In this document: positions 35,582 to 44,255 of the stretch, piece by piece | How the letters are laid out: each line of letters opens with the position of its first letter | Numbering within the stretch: the stretch's first letter is position 1 | NCBI GenBank assembly: GCA_964565335.1 | Contig: CAZMEN010000002.1 | Location: forward strand, 30,143-94,142 | Direction of reading: 5' to 3' | DNA length: 64,000 bases | Origin: Litorimonas sp964565335 | GTDB lineage: Bacteria > Pseudomonadota > Alphaproteobacteria > Caulobacterales > Maricaulaceae | Notes under the pieces: model-generated | Databases searched by the model: none | Told to the model about the DNA's origin: nothing | Seen by the model: only the letters and a program-made list of their open reading frames with translations | Program-made: the position numbers and the translations under genes

Positions 35582-38500
35582 CTAGAATTTATAGGAAATT
35601 CCGGCGCGATATGTCCGAGCTTCCAAATCACTCCGACCAACAGTCGTGTCAGCTGAGAGGCTGATTGTGGCACGGTCCATATTAAAGTTCATACCAGCAC
35701 CTAATTCACCCCATGTCTTATCCGTTCCGAATAAAGCGAAGTTTGCCGTTGGTGTGAAAGCGCCAACAAAACGGGCGTCAAAATCATCATCGATTTCGCC
35801 AAGCTCGGTTACGAGATCGGCATATGTGTTGACAGAAACCTTCGCATCATCAGAAGACTTAATTGCCAAGCCTAAACGGCCTTGCGTGCTTAGATGTTGG
35901 TCACGGTCAATGGCTAATCCAGGGAAACCACCAAATTCTTCAACATCATCATATTTGATAAGGTTCGTCTGAAGGCTCGCACGCGGAGTCACAATAGCCT
36001 GGCCCAAGGTTGTTGGACGTGACACGCGAAGGTCAAACCCATAAGTCGTATCTGTGCTCTCAGACCTTAATGAAATCGGATTTGGGAACGCCACGTTTCG
36101 CAGAGTTTCAGTTTTCAACGAACCAACACGGAGTTGACCGTCCAGAACCAAATTCTTCTTTGAACGCGCCTGAGCATAGAAAGACGCTGCAAGATGGTCG
36201 GTTTCCACAGACTGATTTAAAGAGGATTCAGCGTCGAGAGTTGTGTAGGTCAAAGACGTACCAAAACTCACCTGGTCTGAAACACGATGCTCGATACCGC
36301 CGGCGATAGAGAAGCCATCAAAGTCTTCTCGGCCCAAGCTTTGATTATTCGGCATGGCGGCACCATCACCATCAATGAAAGCACCTGCGACAAAGATTTC
36401 ATAATTGTGCGGAACATTGACATTGGTCTGCATGATTTGGCCTTCAGCCGCCTGAAGTGTCGCCACATCAGACATCACCGTCGCATATTGTGCATTAGAT
36501 GCCATTTGAATAGGGCTACCCATCACGGTCATCTTTCCGCCCCAGCTATCTGACATCATACCGTCGAGACGGTCTCTGTGTAGACGAGCGACGTGGTCTG
36601 TTGTCGTTTTAGCCAGACTGCGGCTTGTGGTTTCGGACACAGGTGCCCAGCTATCCAAGACACTTTGAATAGATTCTGCCGTCGATAAATCGAGCGTTGC
36701 CAGCACTTCGTTGAAAGCGCCCAATCCGCGAGAGTCATCTAAAAGCTGAGCATAGCTACTCTGAACCTTACTGTCAGGATTAATGACGCGGTCAAAAGAC
36801 CCAGCCACAATCTTGGCAATTACAGTGTCGTTATCATAAGATAATTCGACATCCAAAAGCGGGCTAATACCTTGTGTTGTAAACTCACCCGTCTGCGAGC
36901 CTTGCGTTACAAGGAACTCATATACGTTACCATTGCGTGTGTCAGCCGTGGGGTTGAACAGAACCTGTCCGCCCAGGCTGGAATCACCTGTGATAATGAT
37001 ACGGTCAGAGTTCTGGCTTTCAGCCAAATCAATCAGGAGTGTTGTCCCGGAAGAGAACACGGCACTACCGTCAATCGTCAGCGTGCCGATTTCGCCCATT
37101 TCAGCACCGGGCGAAATAACGCCCATGACACTTGTCAGGAATGGCGTTTCAACAGTACCTGTTCCGCTCAACATACCGGACATCAATAAATAATCTCCGA
37201 CAGACGTGATGCGTCCGTCCACATCAACCCAACCACTCATTTGTTGGATATCGATGAGGCTTGTCAGCGCGCCGCCCGAAGCCACATCAAGACGCGCTCC
37301 AGCGCCATTGAGTGTCAGTCGATCGATTTCAACGTCACTGGAGAGTGTTGTTGTTCCGTCTGCAGAAAGGGTCACATCAAAGTAACGCCCGCGTGTGTTC
37401 GCTGCAGCATCAGGGTCAATATTATCCGGCACAAAGTCTGTGGCGCCCGCTAATCCGTTATCTATTGAAGGGGCAGGCAGTGGCCCTGCAGCAATAATCG
37501 GACCCGCAGACTGTGAATTGATGCCTTGTTGGAAATTACCATTCCCAAGAGGTACGATGTTATCACCGCCATTGCTTATAACCTCACCATTGCGAAGTGC
37601 ATCAAAATCAACGTATCCAAGATTATTACTGATACCTGTCGTCACCGCTGCCGGATCAGGATCAGGCTGCGCCACTGGCTGGCCCGTGCTCAGATCGTTA
37701 CAGGCCAAAGATTGGGGGTCTTGTCGAGGATGAAAATCAATGCAGACCGCGCCAAAATCACCGTCAGTTCCGTTAATTCCATCCGGCTGTTCATCCGGGA
37801 AGCCATTCTCGACTGCACCGTCAGAGTTTATAATAAAATAATTCGGGTCCGTGTCTGTCTGCCAGTGACTGGCGTCTTCCCAATTACCATCTCCCGCTTG
37901 TGAACTCACATATCGATAAGGATTGGTTGCAGCGATATAATCTGCAAACAGGTATAGTGGTTGGTAAATTGAAAACTCGCCGTACGCACTGTTATTTCCA
38001 AAGAAACCGCCCCCACCAGATAATACACCGATTTGAAGGTCAATGTCCGCAATATCATTATTCGCCGCATCCAAAATAAGAGGTCCGCCGGAGTCGCCTC
38101 CGGCTGTTGTGCCCTCACGCTCCAAAGGTTCATCTAGGAATAAGTTAAGATCACGACCATCTGCGGACGCTGGATCATCAAAATCTGTCCAATACACATT
38201 TTGCGGAAGGTTCGGAGCGCCAGGGCCGAAGAGATTGTCATCACGGTCGTCAATAGACGCTAGCGCGCCCAACATATTTTCAGCAGCACGGCGGCGGAAA
38301 TCAATCCCCTGGAAATCACCTAATGTACCATTACCCGTGCGGCCATACCCTGAGATATTCACATGGTAGCCTGTTCCGGTCACATTATCGAGTTGATTCG
38401 GTGCCGGAAGTGCAGAGAACAATAAAGCCCAAGTCGGGATGTCCGCCGCTGGTGTGTCAAGCGTGGCTAGAGCAATATCTGCTTCAAGGAAACCACGTGC

Positions 38501-38926
38501 TTGTGGGTTGAGAAGCGAGTCAGGATGATACTGAACTTGATTGACTGAGAAAATATTATTCGCAACATTCGTCAGACGGCCACCATTAAACCACTCTAGT
38601 AAAGCCGGAAAATTATCGACATTAAAAGAAAAGGACATATCGATGGCCGTGCCATAATCCGTTTCTGGACGACTATTGACGCAGTGGGCCGCAAATAAAA
38701 CGGTTCGAGGATTGATCAATGTGCCAGTACAAACACCACCTTGAGACGTGAACATCATGCCAATACCGTTCACACCGCCTTCATTATCAATTGCAGCTTC
38801 GCCCTCATTACCATCGTTTGGCACTACGGCATTGGCCATCGGTGCCATCATAAGGCCTGTGGCCATGGCTATCGCCGTGGATGTGGAAATAAAGAGATTA
38901 CGTTTGAGGTTTTTACTAAGAAGCAT
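35582..38926 (-). CDS. Trypsin-like serine protease autotransporter
   Basis: The 1114-residue protein has a Sec signal peptide (about 1-33, ending APMANA). An N-terminal S1 peptidase domain carries a complete-looking triad: His81 in FAAHCVN, Asp150 in EADIALATL and Ser279 in AGGDSGGPLIL. A Gly/Asn/Asp-rich beta passenger with PATR-like repeat patches (TTLSSDVEIDRLTLNG, GTVETPFLTSVMG) spans about 340-750. The C-terminal autotransporter barrel ends in YRAGISYKF, the terminal Phe expected for Bam recognition. It should be exported and present or release a protease on the cell surface. This is GDSGGP, so S1 and not the S6 IgA-protease type. It is monocistronic. Confidence 0.9.
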   Translation of the reverse strand: MLLSKNLKRNLFISTSTAIAMATGLMMAPMANAVVPNDGNEGEAAIDNEGGVNGIGMMFTSQGGVCTGTLINPRTVLFAAHCVNSRPETDYGTAIDMSFSFNVDNFPALLEWFNGGRLTNVANNIFSVNQVQYHPDSLLNPQARGFLEADIALATLDTPAADIPTWALLFSALPAPNQLDNVTGTGYHVNISGYGRTGNGTLGDFQGIDFRRRAAENMLGALASIDDRDDNLFGPGAPNLPQNVYWTDFDDPASADGRDLNLFLDEPLEREGTTAGGDSGGPLILDAANNDIADIDLQIGVLSGGGGFFGNNSAYGEFSIYQPLYLFADYIAATNPYRYVSSQAGDGNWEDASHWQTDTDPNYFIINSDGAVENGFPDEQPDGINGTDGDFGAVCIDFHPRQDPQSLACNDLSTGQPVAQPDPDPAAVTTGISNNLGYVDFDALRNGEVISNGGDNIVPLGNGNFQQGINSQSAGPIIAAGPLPAPSIDNGLAGATDFVPDNIDPDAAANTRGRYFDVTLSADGTTTLSSDVEIDRLTLNGAGARLDVASGGALTSLIDIQQMSGWVDVDGRITSVGDYLLMSGMLSGTGTVETPFLTSVMGVISPGAEMGEIGTLTIDGSAVFSSGTTLLIDLAESQNSDRIIITGDSSLGGQVLFNPTADTRNGNVYEFLVTQGSQTGEFTTQGISPLLDVELSYDNDTVIAKIVAGSFDRVINPDSKVQSSYAQLLDDSRGLGAFNEVLATLDLSTAESIQSVLDSWAPVSETTSRSLAKTTTDHVARLHRDRLDGMMSDSWGGKMTVMGSPIQMASNAQYATVMSDVATLQAAEGQIMQTNVNVPHNYEIFVAGAFIDGDGAAMPNNQSLGREDFDGFSIAGGIEHRVSDQVSFGTSLTYTTLDAESSLNQSVETDHLAASFYAQARSKKNLVLDGQLRVGSLKTETLRNVAFPNPISLRSESTDTTYGFDLRVSRPTTLGQAIVTPRASLQTNLIKYDDVEEFGGFPGLAIDRDQHLSTQGRLGLAIKSSDDAKVSVNTYADLVTELGEIDDDFDARFVGAFTPTANFALFGTDKTWGELGAGMNFNMDRATISLSADTTVGRSDLEARTYRAGISYKF

Positions 38927-39087
38927 GACAGTCCTTTGATATATGCAAATTAATGAATCTAGATGCTGAAATTCCTTTATTAACGTGTTTCACGAAATTG
39001 CAATGATCAATTTTTAGATGTAACGAAATGTCTCTTTCATTATTCAAATCTGTGCAGGATAAAGAACGTCAGGCGTAGACTGCATCG

Positions 39088-39096
39088 CCCCCCCCC
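39088..39096. repeat. C9 homopolymer upstream of the protease autotransporter
   Basis: Nine consecutive C on the plus strand (G on the minus strand), about 160 bp before the autotransporter ATG and 34 bp after the photolyase stop. Such tracts can slip during replication. Confidence 0.9.
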
Positions 39097-39129
39097 TCTC
39101 TAAAACTCAGCTCCCCAACGCATCAGTTT

Positions 39130-40680
39130 TCACAAATACTGTTTGGCCTGTGAAGGCTTCAGAGACGCAATAAAGTCACTCGCCTGCTCAATGAGCGCAC
39201 CTTTAACGTCCTCATCCATCCTGTCCCAATTTCTATAGGGCATGGCTAACCGGTTATTCCCGCGTAACTTGTCTTCGTTACGGTCAAGGAAATGCCAGTA
39301 GAGCGCATTGAATGGACATGCCTTTTCGCCCACACGGTCTTTCACGTTATAGTGGCAGTCCTTACAATAATTGCTCATACGGTTAATATATGACCCGCTA
39401 CTGGCATAGGGTTTTGAGCCAAGCAGCCCCCCGTCACCAAACTGGCTCATCCCCAATGTATTCGGCAGCTCAACCCATTCAAAGGCATCCAGATAGACGG
39501 ATAAATACCATTCATGAACGGCAAAGGGGTCTACCCCTATCAATAACACGAAGTTGCCTGTCACCATAAGGCGCTGAATGTGGTGGGCGTAAGCATAGTC
39601 CAAAGTCTGTTTTATTGACTCAGACAAGCATTTCATCTCTGTGTCGCCTGTCCAATAAAAATCCGGCAAAGCCAGTTCGGCTTCGAGAAAATTCTGCATC
39701 TCATAACCCGGCATTTTCAACCAGTAAATGCCGCGCACATATTCTCGCCACCCGATGATTTGGCGAATATAGCCTTCGGCCGCATTGAGAGGAGCCTCTC
39801 CTTTTTTATAGGCATCCGCAATCGCTTCGCAGATTTCCATAGGGGATAATAATCCGATATTTAAATAGGGCGAGAGGAGTGAGTGGAAAAGGAAAGCCTC
39901 CCCCGAAACCATGGCGTCCTGATAGTCTCCGAACTTTTTCAGGCTATGCCGCAGGAAATAAGTAAGCGCCTTTTGAGCCCCTTCTCTATTCACGGCATAG
40001 AAAAATTCATCGACCTTGCCCAAACGTGTTTCAAACTCAGCCTTCACCATATCTATTACGCCAAGCGTTATGGCATCTGGAATAACCCTAAGCGGCTCGG
40101 GGAAAGTCAGGCCTTCTTTCGGGGGTTTACGGTTCTCTTTGTCATAATTCCATTGCCCGCCCTCCGGTTTGTCCCCATCCATTAGCAGACCCGTTTTACG
40201 CCTCATTTCTCGGTAGAAATATTCCATGCGGAATTGCTTTCGTCCTTCGGACCACTCTGCAAATTCTTCTTTGGTGGCAATGAAGCGGTCGTCATGGGTG
40301 ATGGAAACCTTCACCCCCAAATCCTTTTGCCACGACTTAACATCTTCGAGCACACGATATTCAGACGGCTCGCAAACGCGGACAGTTTCAACATTTAGCG
40401 TTTGGACTGCGCGTTCAACCTCACCCTTAAAACTGCCTGTGTTTTCAGCATCCGTCAGTTTGATATAACGCACTGTCCAGCCCTGTGACCGAAGTGTCTC
40501 AGCAAAATGCCGCATTGCGGAGAAAAGGAAGACGAGCTTGGTGCGGTGATGCGGAACGGTCACGGCCTCCTCTTTTACTTCCATCATCAAAACTATGCTG
40601 TCTTCACGGTCACTGACCGCCAGAGAGGATAAATTTTCTGTAAGTTGGTCGGCAAAGACCGGTATCAGGATTTTCGACAT
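39130..40680 (-). CDS. FeS bacterial cryptochrome/photolyase (PhrB-like)
   Basis: The protein aligns by eye over its whole length with Agrobacterium PhrB, an FAD and 4Fe-4S (6-4) photolyase. Shared segments include FSAMRHFAETLRSQGWTVRY, EYFYREMRRKTGLLMDGD, GFIRQIIGWREYVRGIYW-type residues and AHHIQRLMVTGNF. The cluster cysteines are recognisable in MKCLSES, NYCKDCHYN and ACPFNALYW. It should repair (6-4) photoproducts with light or act as a light-sensing cryptochrome. The ATG at 40680 (MSKILIPVFADQL) matches the PhrB N-terminus (516 residues); ATG-based extension to 40749 would add 23 poorly conserved residues. It is divergent from nadC with an 88-bp gap. Confidence 0.88.
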   Translation of the reverse strand: MSKILIPVFADQLTENLSSLAVSDREDSIVLMMEVKEEAVTVPHHRTKLVFLFSAMRHFAETLRSQGWTVRYIKLTDAENTGSFKGEVERAVQTLNVETVRVCEPSEYRVLEDVKSWQKDLGVKVSITHDDRFIATKEEFAEWSEGRKQFRMEYFYREMRRKTGLLMDGDKPEGGQWNYDKENRKPPKEGLTFPEPLRVIPDAITLGVIDMVKAEFETRLGKVDEFFYAVNREGAQKALTYFLRHSLKKFGDYQDAMVSGEAFLFHSLLSPYLNIGLLSPMEICEAIADAYKKGEAPLNAAEGYIRQIIGWREYVRGIYWLKMPGYEMQNFLEAELALPDFYWTGDTEMKCLSESIKQTLDYAYAHHIQRLMVTGNFVLLIGVDPFAVHEWYLSVYLDAFEWVELPNTLGMSQFGDGGLLGSKPYASSGSYINRMSNYCKDCHYNVKDRVGEKACPFNALYWHFLDRNEDKLRGNNRLAMPYRNWDRMDEDVKGALIEQASDFIASLKPSQAKQYL

Positions 40681-40768
40681 GAACTGTTTACGACCCATAT
40701 ATGGGAAAAGGCGTATCCGGGTTGAGTTTTTCCTCGAAAAATATCTCACCTAAGGCTAAGCCAAAACA

Positions 40769-41632
40769 ATGAGAACACTTCCCGACCTACCGCAGATTGT
40801 TATCGAACCCATTATCCGCATGGCTTTGGCCGAAGATTTCGGAGAGTCAGGTGATTTAACAGCCAGCCTACTCGTTCCAAAAACGGCCAAAGGCGCTTTG
40901 GTGATGCGCGCCCGCGAGTCAGGCGTTATCGCCGGATTGCAGGCCGCCGCCCTCACCTATCATTTGGTAGACCCTCAAGTGAGTTTTAAACCCACCATTC
41001 AAGACGGCGATTCCGTCAAGGCGGGGACTATCATTGCCAAAATCAACGGGCCTGTCCGGAGCCTCTTATCCGCTGAACGCGTGGCGCTGAACTTCCTCGG
41101 ACGGTTGTCAGGCGTCGCCACCCTAACCCGCCAATTTGTAGAGAAAGTTGAAGGCACTCAAACCCGCATTGCCGCGACACGCAAAACTACGCCTGGTCTA
41201 AGAGCGCTTGAAAAACAAGCTGTGCTCGCGGGCGGAGGCTACACCCACCGCGAGAGCCTCGCCGCCGCTATCATGATTAAAGACAACCATATCGCTTTGG
41301 CGGGCGGTGTTGATGCCGCCCTTAAAGCCATCAAAGCGGAAGCCGATCACATGGCGCGGGTCAGCGTGGAGGTCGATACTTTGGAACAACTTGATAATGT
41401 CCTCCGATATGAACCCGACGTTGTCTTGCTGGATAATATGAAGGCCGCAACCTTGAAAGACGCGGTTGCAAGGGTTGATCGCTCTCCCCATCGCCGTCCT
41501 ATTTTGGAGGCCTCAGGCGGGGTAAATCTCTCTACGGTCAAAGGGTTGGCCGCATCGGGCGTGAATGTCATCTCTATCGGCGCGTTGACCCACTCTGCGC
41601 CCAATTTCGATATCGGCATGGACGACCAATAA
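40769..41632 (+). CDS. nadC: Nicotinate-nucleotide pyrophosphorylase (carboxylating)
   Basis: NadC makes nicotinate mononucleotide from quinolinate and PRPP in NAD synthesis. The 287-residue protein has ALAEDFGESGDLTA, the LLSAERVALNFLGRLSGVAT motif, TRKTTPGLRALEKQAVLAGGG with substrate-binding Arg and Lys residues, KDNHI, and the VEVDTLEQ region. The C-terminal half is the TIM-barrel-like core (LDNM, EASGGV). No nadA or nadB is nearby. It is divergent from the photolyase, with a terminator after it. Confidence 0.95.
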   Translation: MRTLPDLPQIVIEPIIRMALAEDFGESGDLTASLLVPKTAKGALVMRARESGVIAGLQAAALTYHLVDPQVSFKPTIQDGDSVKAGTIIAKINGPVRSLLSAERVALNFLGRLSGVATLTRQFVEKVEGTQTRIAATRKTTPGLRALEKQAVLAGGGYTHRESLAAAIMIKDNHIALAGGVDAALKAIKAEADHMARVSVEVDTLEQLDNVLRYEPDVVLLDNMKAATLKDAVARVDRSPHRRPILEASGGVNLSTVKGLAASGVNVISIGALTHSAPNFDIGMDDQ

Positions 41633-41658
41633 TTAAGTATTTTGTAGCGCCAATAAAA

Positions 41659-41683
41659 AAAGCGCTTCGGAATGAAGCGCTTT
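41659..41683. terminator. Bidirectional terminator after nadC
   Basis: AAAGCGCTT and AAGCGCTTT pair around CGGAATG. Upstream A-residues give a T-run when read on the minus strand, so the structure serves nadC and the convergent SleB-type hydrolase gene. Confidence 0.85.
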
Positions 41684-41708
41684 AGATCATCTGAAAGAGG
41701 CTAACTGT

Positions 41709-42464
41709 CTAAATCGGAGGGGCGACATTCATAGAGACACTGCGTTTCACTGGACGCTCTCTCCACTTAAATCGGTAGAATTTGTGTGATCCGATTTGCC
41801 CGTCATATCTCAAGGTTGGCGCCCAAACCGGATTGATGTTCGTCGTGTGATAATGTGTAGCATTATCGGTTAGTCGAGGAGCAAAACCATTCAAGCTTAA
41901 CGAAGCCATCTCTTTTGACCGTTCCCACGCTTTTCCCCTAGGCAAATCATCCATGGATCCATCGCAGGTAAAACTAAACTGGCAACCCGTGCGTCGTTCT
42001 GATCCTTGATATACCACATCACAAATCGAGTTCGGGTAATGTTTGGAAGTTACGCGGTTCTTGATGACCTCTGCAACGCCGATTTGACCGGAACGAGTCT
42101 CTGACCTTGCCTCATAATAAACGGCTTCCGCCAGACATTGATGCTCAGACATATCTCGTTTCGCAACGACCGTGATTTCAGGACTAATGCGCATCAAGCT
42201 TTTCGTTGCCAAATCATCATCGAATGAAACTGTGTGGGATGCGGATATATTCCTGAAAGACAGGCTTTGCGTAATTAAGGCCGTAGACCCTTTAACATTT
42301 CGCTCGATATCTTCTTTTACAAAACTCTCAGCGCGTTCCGCCCATTGGGCATCCACGCGGTGATCCGCTGCTTTACCAGCAATGGCCGGAAAAGAGACGC
42401 TAATCGCGCCAGCGGCAAAGAGACCGAAGCCCCATACCGCGAAAATGTTTGCACGTCTTTTCAT
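41709..42464 (-). CDS. SleB-type cell-wall hydrolase, periplasmic
   Basis: The protein (251 residues from ATG 42464, preceded by GGAG) has a signal peptide (MKRRANIFAVWGFGLFAAG, about 1-30). A C-terminal SleB/Hydrolase-2 domain carries the catalytic Glu in CLAEAVYYEARSE, followed by AEVIKNRV, CDVVYQGS, CQFSFTCDG and NATHYHTTNINPVWAP. It should cut peptidoglycan as a lytic transglycosylase or amidase during remodelling. An upstream TTG in frame (42545) would replace the signal peptide with 27 unconserved residues. It converges on nadC across a bidirectional terminator. Confidence 0.88.
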   Translation of the reverse strand: MKRRANIFAVWGFGLFAAGAISVSFPAIAGKAADHRVDAQWAERAESFVKEDIERNVKGSTALITQSLSFRNISASHTVSFDDDLATKSLMRISPEITVVAKRDMSEHQCLAEAVYYEARSETRSGQIGVAEVIKNRVTSKHYPNSICDVVYQGSERRTGCQFSFTCDGSMDDLPRGKAWERSKEMASLSLNGFAPRLTDNATHYHTTNINPVWAPTLRYDGQIGSHKFYRFKWRERPVKRSVSMNVAPPI

Positions 42465-42807
42465 TGCCGCGCTCCTTACAGACCTGTTTGAGTCTCTACA
42501 ACACCGTAATCGTCTACTTGTCTTTACAATGCATGAATCGTGCAAACCGTTGCAAAATTATCGCGCGCCAACACAAAATATTGACGAAAGCACGACAAAA
42601 ACCCACATATAGTGCATCAAAACTCAATTTTCACTTCGATTTTCTCGAAGACAGGCGGCAAATAGGCTCATTCCGAGTCTTTTCAACCCCTTAATCGCAG
42701 CCCCTATCAACCTAAGGGTATCAATTAGAAACAGCTTTCTAATTTTTCTGCCTAAAATTAAGCTCTCTTAAAGCGTTCTTTTGAAAGTTATAAAGCTCAA
42801 AACAGAA
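42465..42807. other. Non-coding region upstream of the SleB hydrolase, with an inverted repeat
   Basis: About 340 bp without a gene. It should hold the hydrolase promoter near 42500. At 42723-42744, AATTAGAAA and TTTCTAATT pair around CAGC, and a TTT follows. It is AT-rich and more like an operator or weak hairpin than a strong terminator. A GAATC site lies near 42536. Confidence 0.5.
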
Positions 42808-42832
42808 AAACCCGGCCGAATCGGCCGGGTTT
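42808..42832 (-). terminator. Terminator of the coiled-coil gene
   Basis: AAACCCGGCCG and CGGCCGGGTTT form an 11-bp stem with a 3-nt loop. On the minus strand it is followed by TTTCTGTTTTGAG. It lies about 35 bp past the gene stop. Confidence 0.85.
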
Positions 42833-42866
42833 GAAATGTGAGTCTTAACTCTGTTTTACAGGTTTT

Positions 42867-44093
42867 TTAGATAGCTTTGAGGTGGGGCGTGAAGTCACGC
42901 TCTTCCGGCGTACTCTCCTGATGGACAAAGACCTGGCCTGTTGAACCGCCGGAAATAGCCGCATAGCGCTCCAATTTCTGCTTTTGGTTCGCAATGATTT
43001 TGCGGAGTGTGTCAATATCATCAATCGCCAAGCTGAATTTGGATTGTAACTCTGCATATTCGGCTTTGGATTGCTCCAAGGCTTGATTATGGCGTTCAAG
43101 TTCTTCCGTCTTATTATGGAGGGCGTTTGAGCCGCGCGTTGTTCGACTACGCTCGATGTCCAGTGCACCGCGCACTGTTTCTAGTTCTTCCTCAACATGC
43201 GCAATCATATTCTCTTTAATTTTAAGCTGCGTGTTGAGCTGCTCATTTTGATTTTTCAAAGTAAGCACTTCGTCTTCACGGCGCTTAACCGTGTCTTCGA
43301 AACTGTTCTTCTGAGACGTAAGATTATAAGTCAGTGACTGCACTTCGCTCTTTAAGCTGAAGAGTTTCTCTTTCTGGTCATTATAGCGTGTTTGAACAGT
43401 CTTCAATTCAGCCGCCATTTTATCGCCTGAGCGAGTTTTTTCAGATAGACGTGCACTTAATTCCTCATTGGCTTTTTGCAATTCATAGGCGCGATTGCGT
43501 TCTTCCGCGAGATCAGCCCCCGCGGATGCCAAATCTTCTTTCAAAGTGTCTTTATTTAGCTCCAGCGTTTGTAGATTTTCATCTTTGTGCATGATTTGCG
43601 TAGAGAGGTCGTCAATTTCGCGCATTTGCTTCATCAATGTTTCACGCGTTGTCGTGTCTTTATCTTCATATTTTGCCAATGAGCTTTTGGCGAATTCCAT
43701 TTCGGTACGGAATTCGTCGCGTTGACGACGCAAATCTGTCAGCGTTTTCTCTTGGTCTTCGCAAAGTAAAGATGTCTGCTTGAGCTTTTGGTTCAATTGC
43801 TCAGATTCTTTTGTCAAAACGTGGTTATCCGCTTCGACGCGGTCCAGTTGGCGCAGGCGAGTTTCCATCTTCGTCAGAGTTTTGGTTAAGGTAGACATGC
43901 GTTTGACAGCCATAAGCTGAGCTTCGGCGCCTGTTTTAAACTGTACAGACAATTCACCAAGAGCATCTTGCGCCAAATCGATATCATCTTTCACAACAGA
44001 ATGTTCGCGTTTTTCAGGACTCTTATAAGCCCTGACCAATTCGTCTGTTGAGATATCGCGAGACACTGTTTTTTCACGTTTTAAAAATTTCAT
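42867..44093 (-). CDS. Long coiled-coil protein (cytoskeletal-like)
   Basis: From about residue 45 to 370 of this 408-residue protein the sequence is almost unbroken charged/leucine heptads (for example MSTLTKTLTKMETRLRQLD, VEEELETVRGALDIERSR). It has a short basic N-terminus (MKFLKREKTVSRD) and a non-helical Gly/Ser C-terminus. There is no signal peptide, so it is cytoplasmic. This is the build of crescentin-like intermediate filament proteins of Caulobacter relatives, but coiled coils carry little family signal and I do not call it crescentin. ATG at 44093 follows GAGG; a GTG at 44108 is the alternative. A perfect CtrA-type site lies 75-90 bp upstream. Confidence 0.75.
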   Translation of the reverse strand: MKFLKREKTVSRDISTDELVRAYKSPEKREHSVVKDDIDLAQDALGELSVQFKTGAEAQLMAVKRMSTLTKTLTKMETRLRQLDRVEADNHVLTKESEQLNQKLKQTSLLCEDQEKTLTDLRRQRDEFRTEMEFAKSSLAKYEDKDTTTRETLMKQMREIDDLSTQIMHKDENLQTLELNKDTLKEDLASAGADLAEERNRAYELQKANEELSARLSEKTRSGDKMAAELKTVQTRYNDQKEKLFSLKSEVQSLTYNLTSQKNSFEDTVKRREDEVLTLKNQNEQLNTQLKIKENMIAHVEEELETVRGALDIERSRTTRGSNALHNKTEELERHNQALEQSKAEYAELQSKFSLAIDDIDTLRKIIANQKQKLERYAAISGGSTGQVFVHQESTPEERDFTPHLKAI

Positions 44094-44168
44094 ATCAACC
44101 CTCGTCACGAAACTGACTTACCAGTCCGTTGGTGTTCCAAATCCTATGTCATCGTTAGGTTGTGCCTC

Positions 44169-44184
44169 TTAAAAAAACCTTAAC
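44169..44184. promoter_or_regulatory. CtrA-type binding site (TTAA-N7-TTAAC)
   Basis: TTAA, AAAAACC spacer of seven, TTAAC match the CtrA consensus exactly. The site lies between the divergent coiled-coil and TauE/SafE genes, 75 bp before the coiled-coil ATG and 72 bp before the transporter ATG. Regulation of either gene by CtrA is a prediction. Confidence 0.65.
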
Positions 44185-44255
44185 GTGTGTGAATTGCCTC
44201 CCCTTGATGAATGATAGCCCTCCCTCCATAAGGCGCTGCACACGGATATATATTT

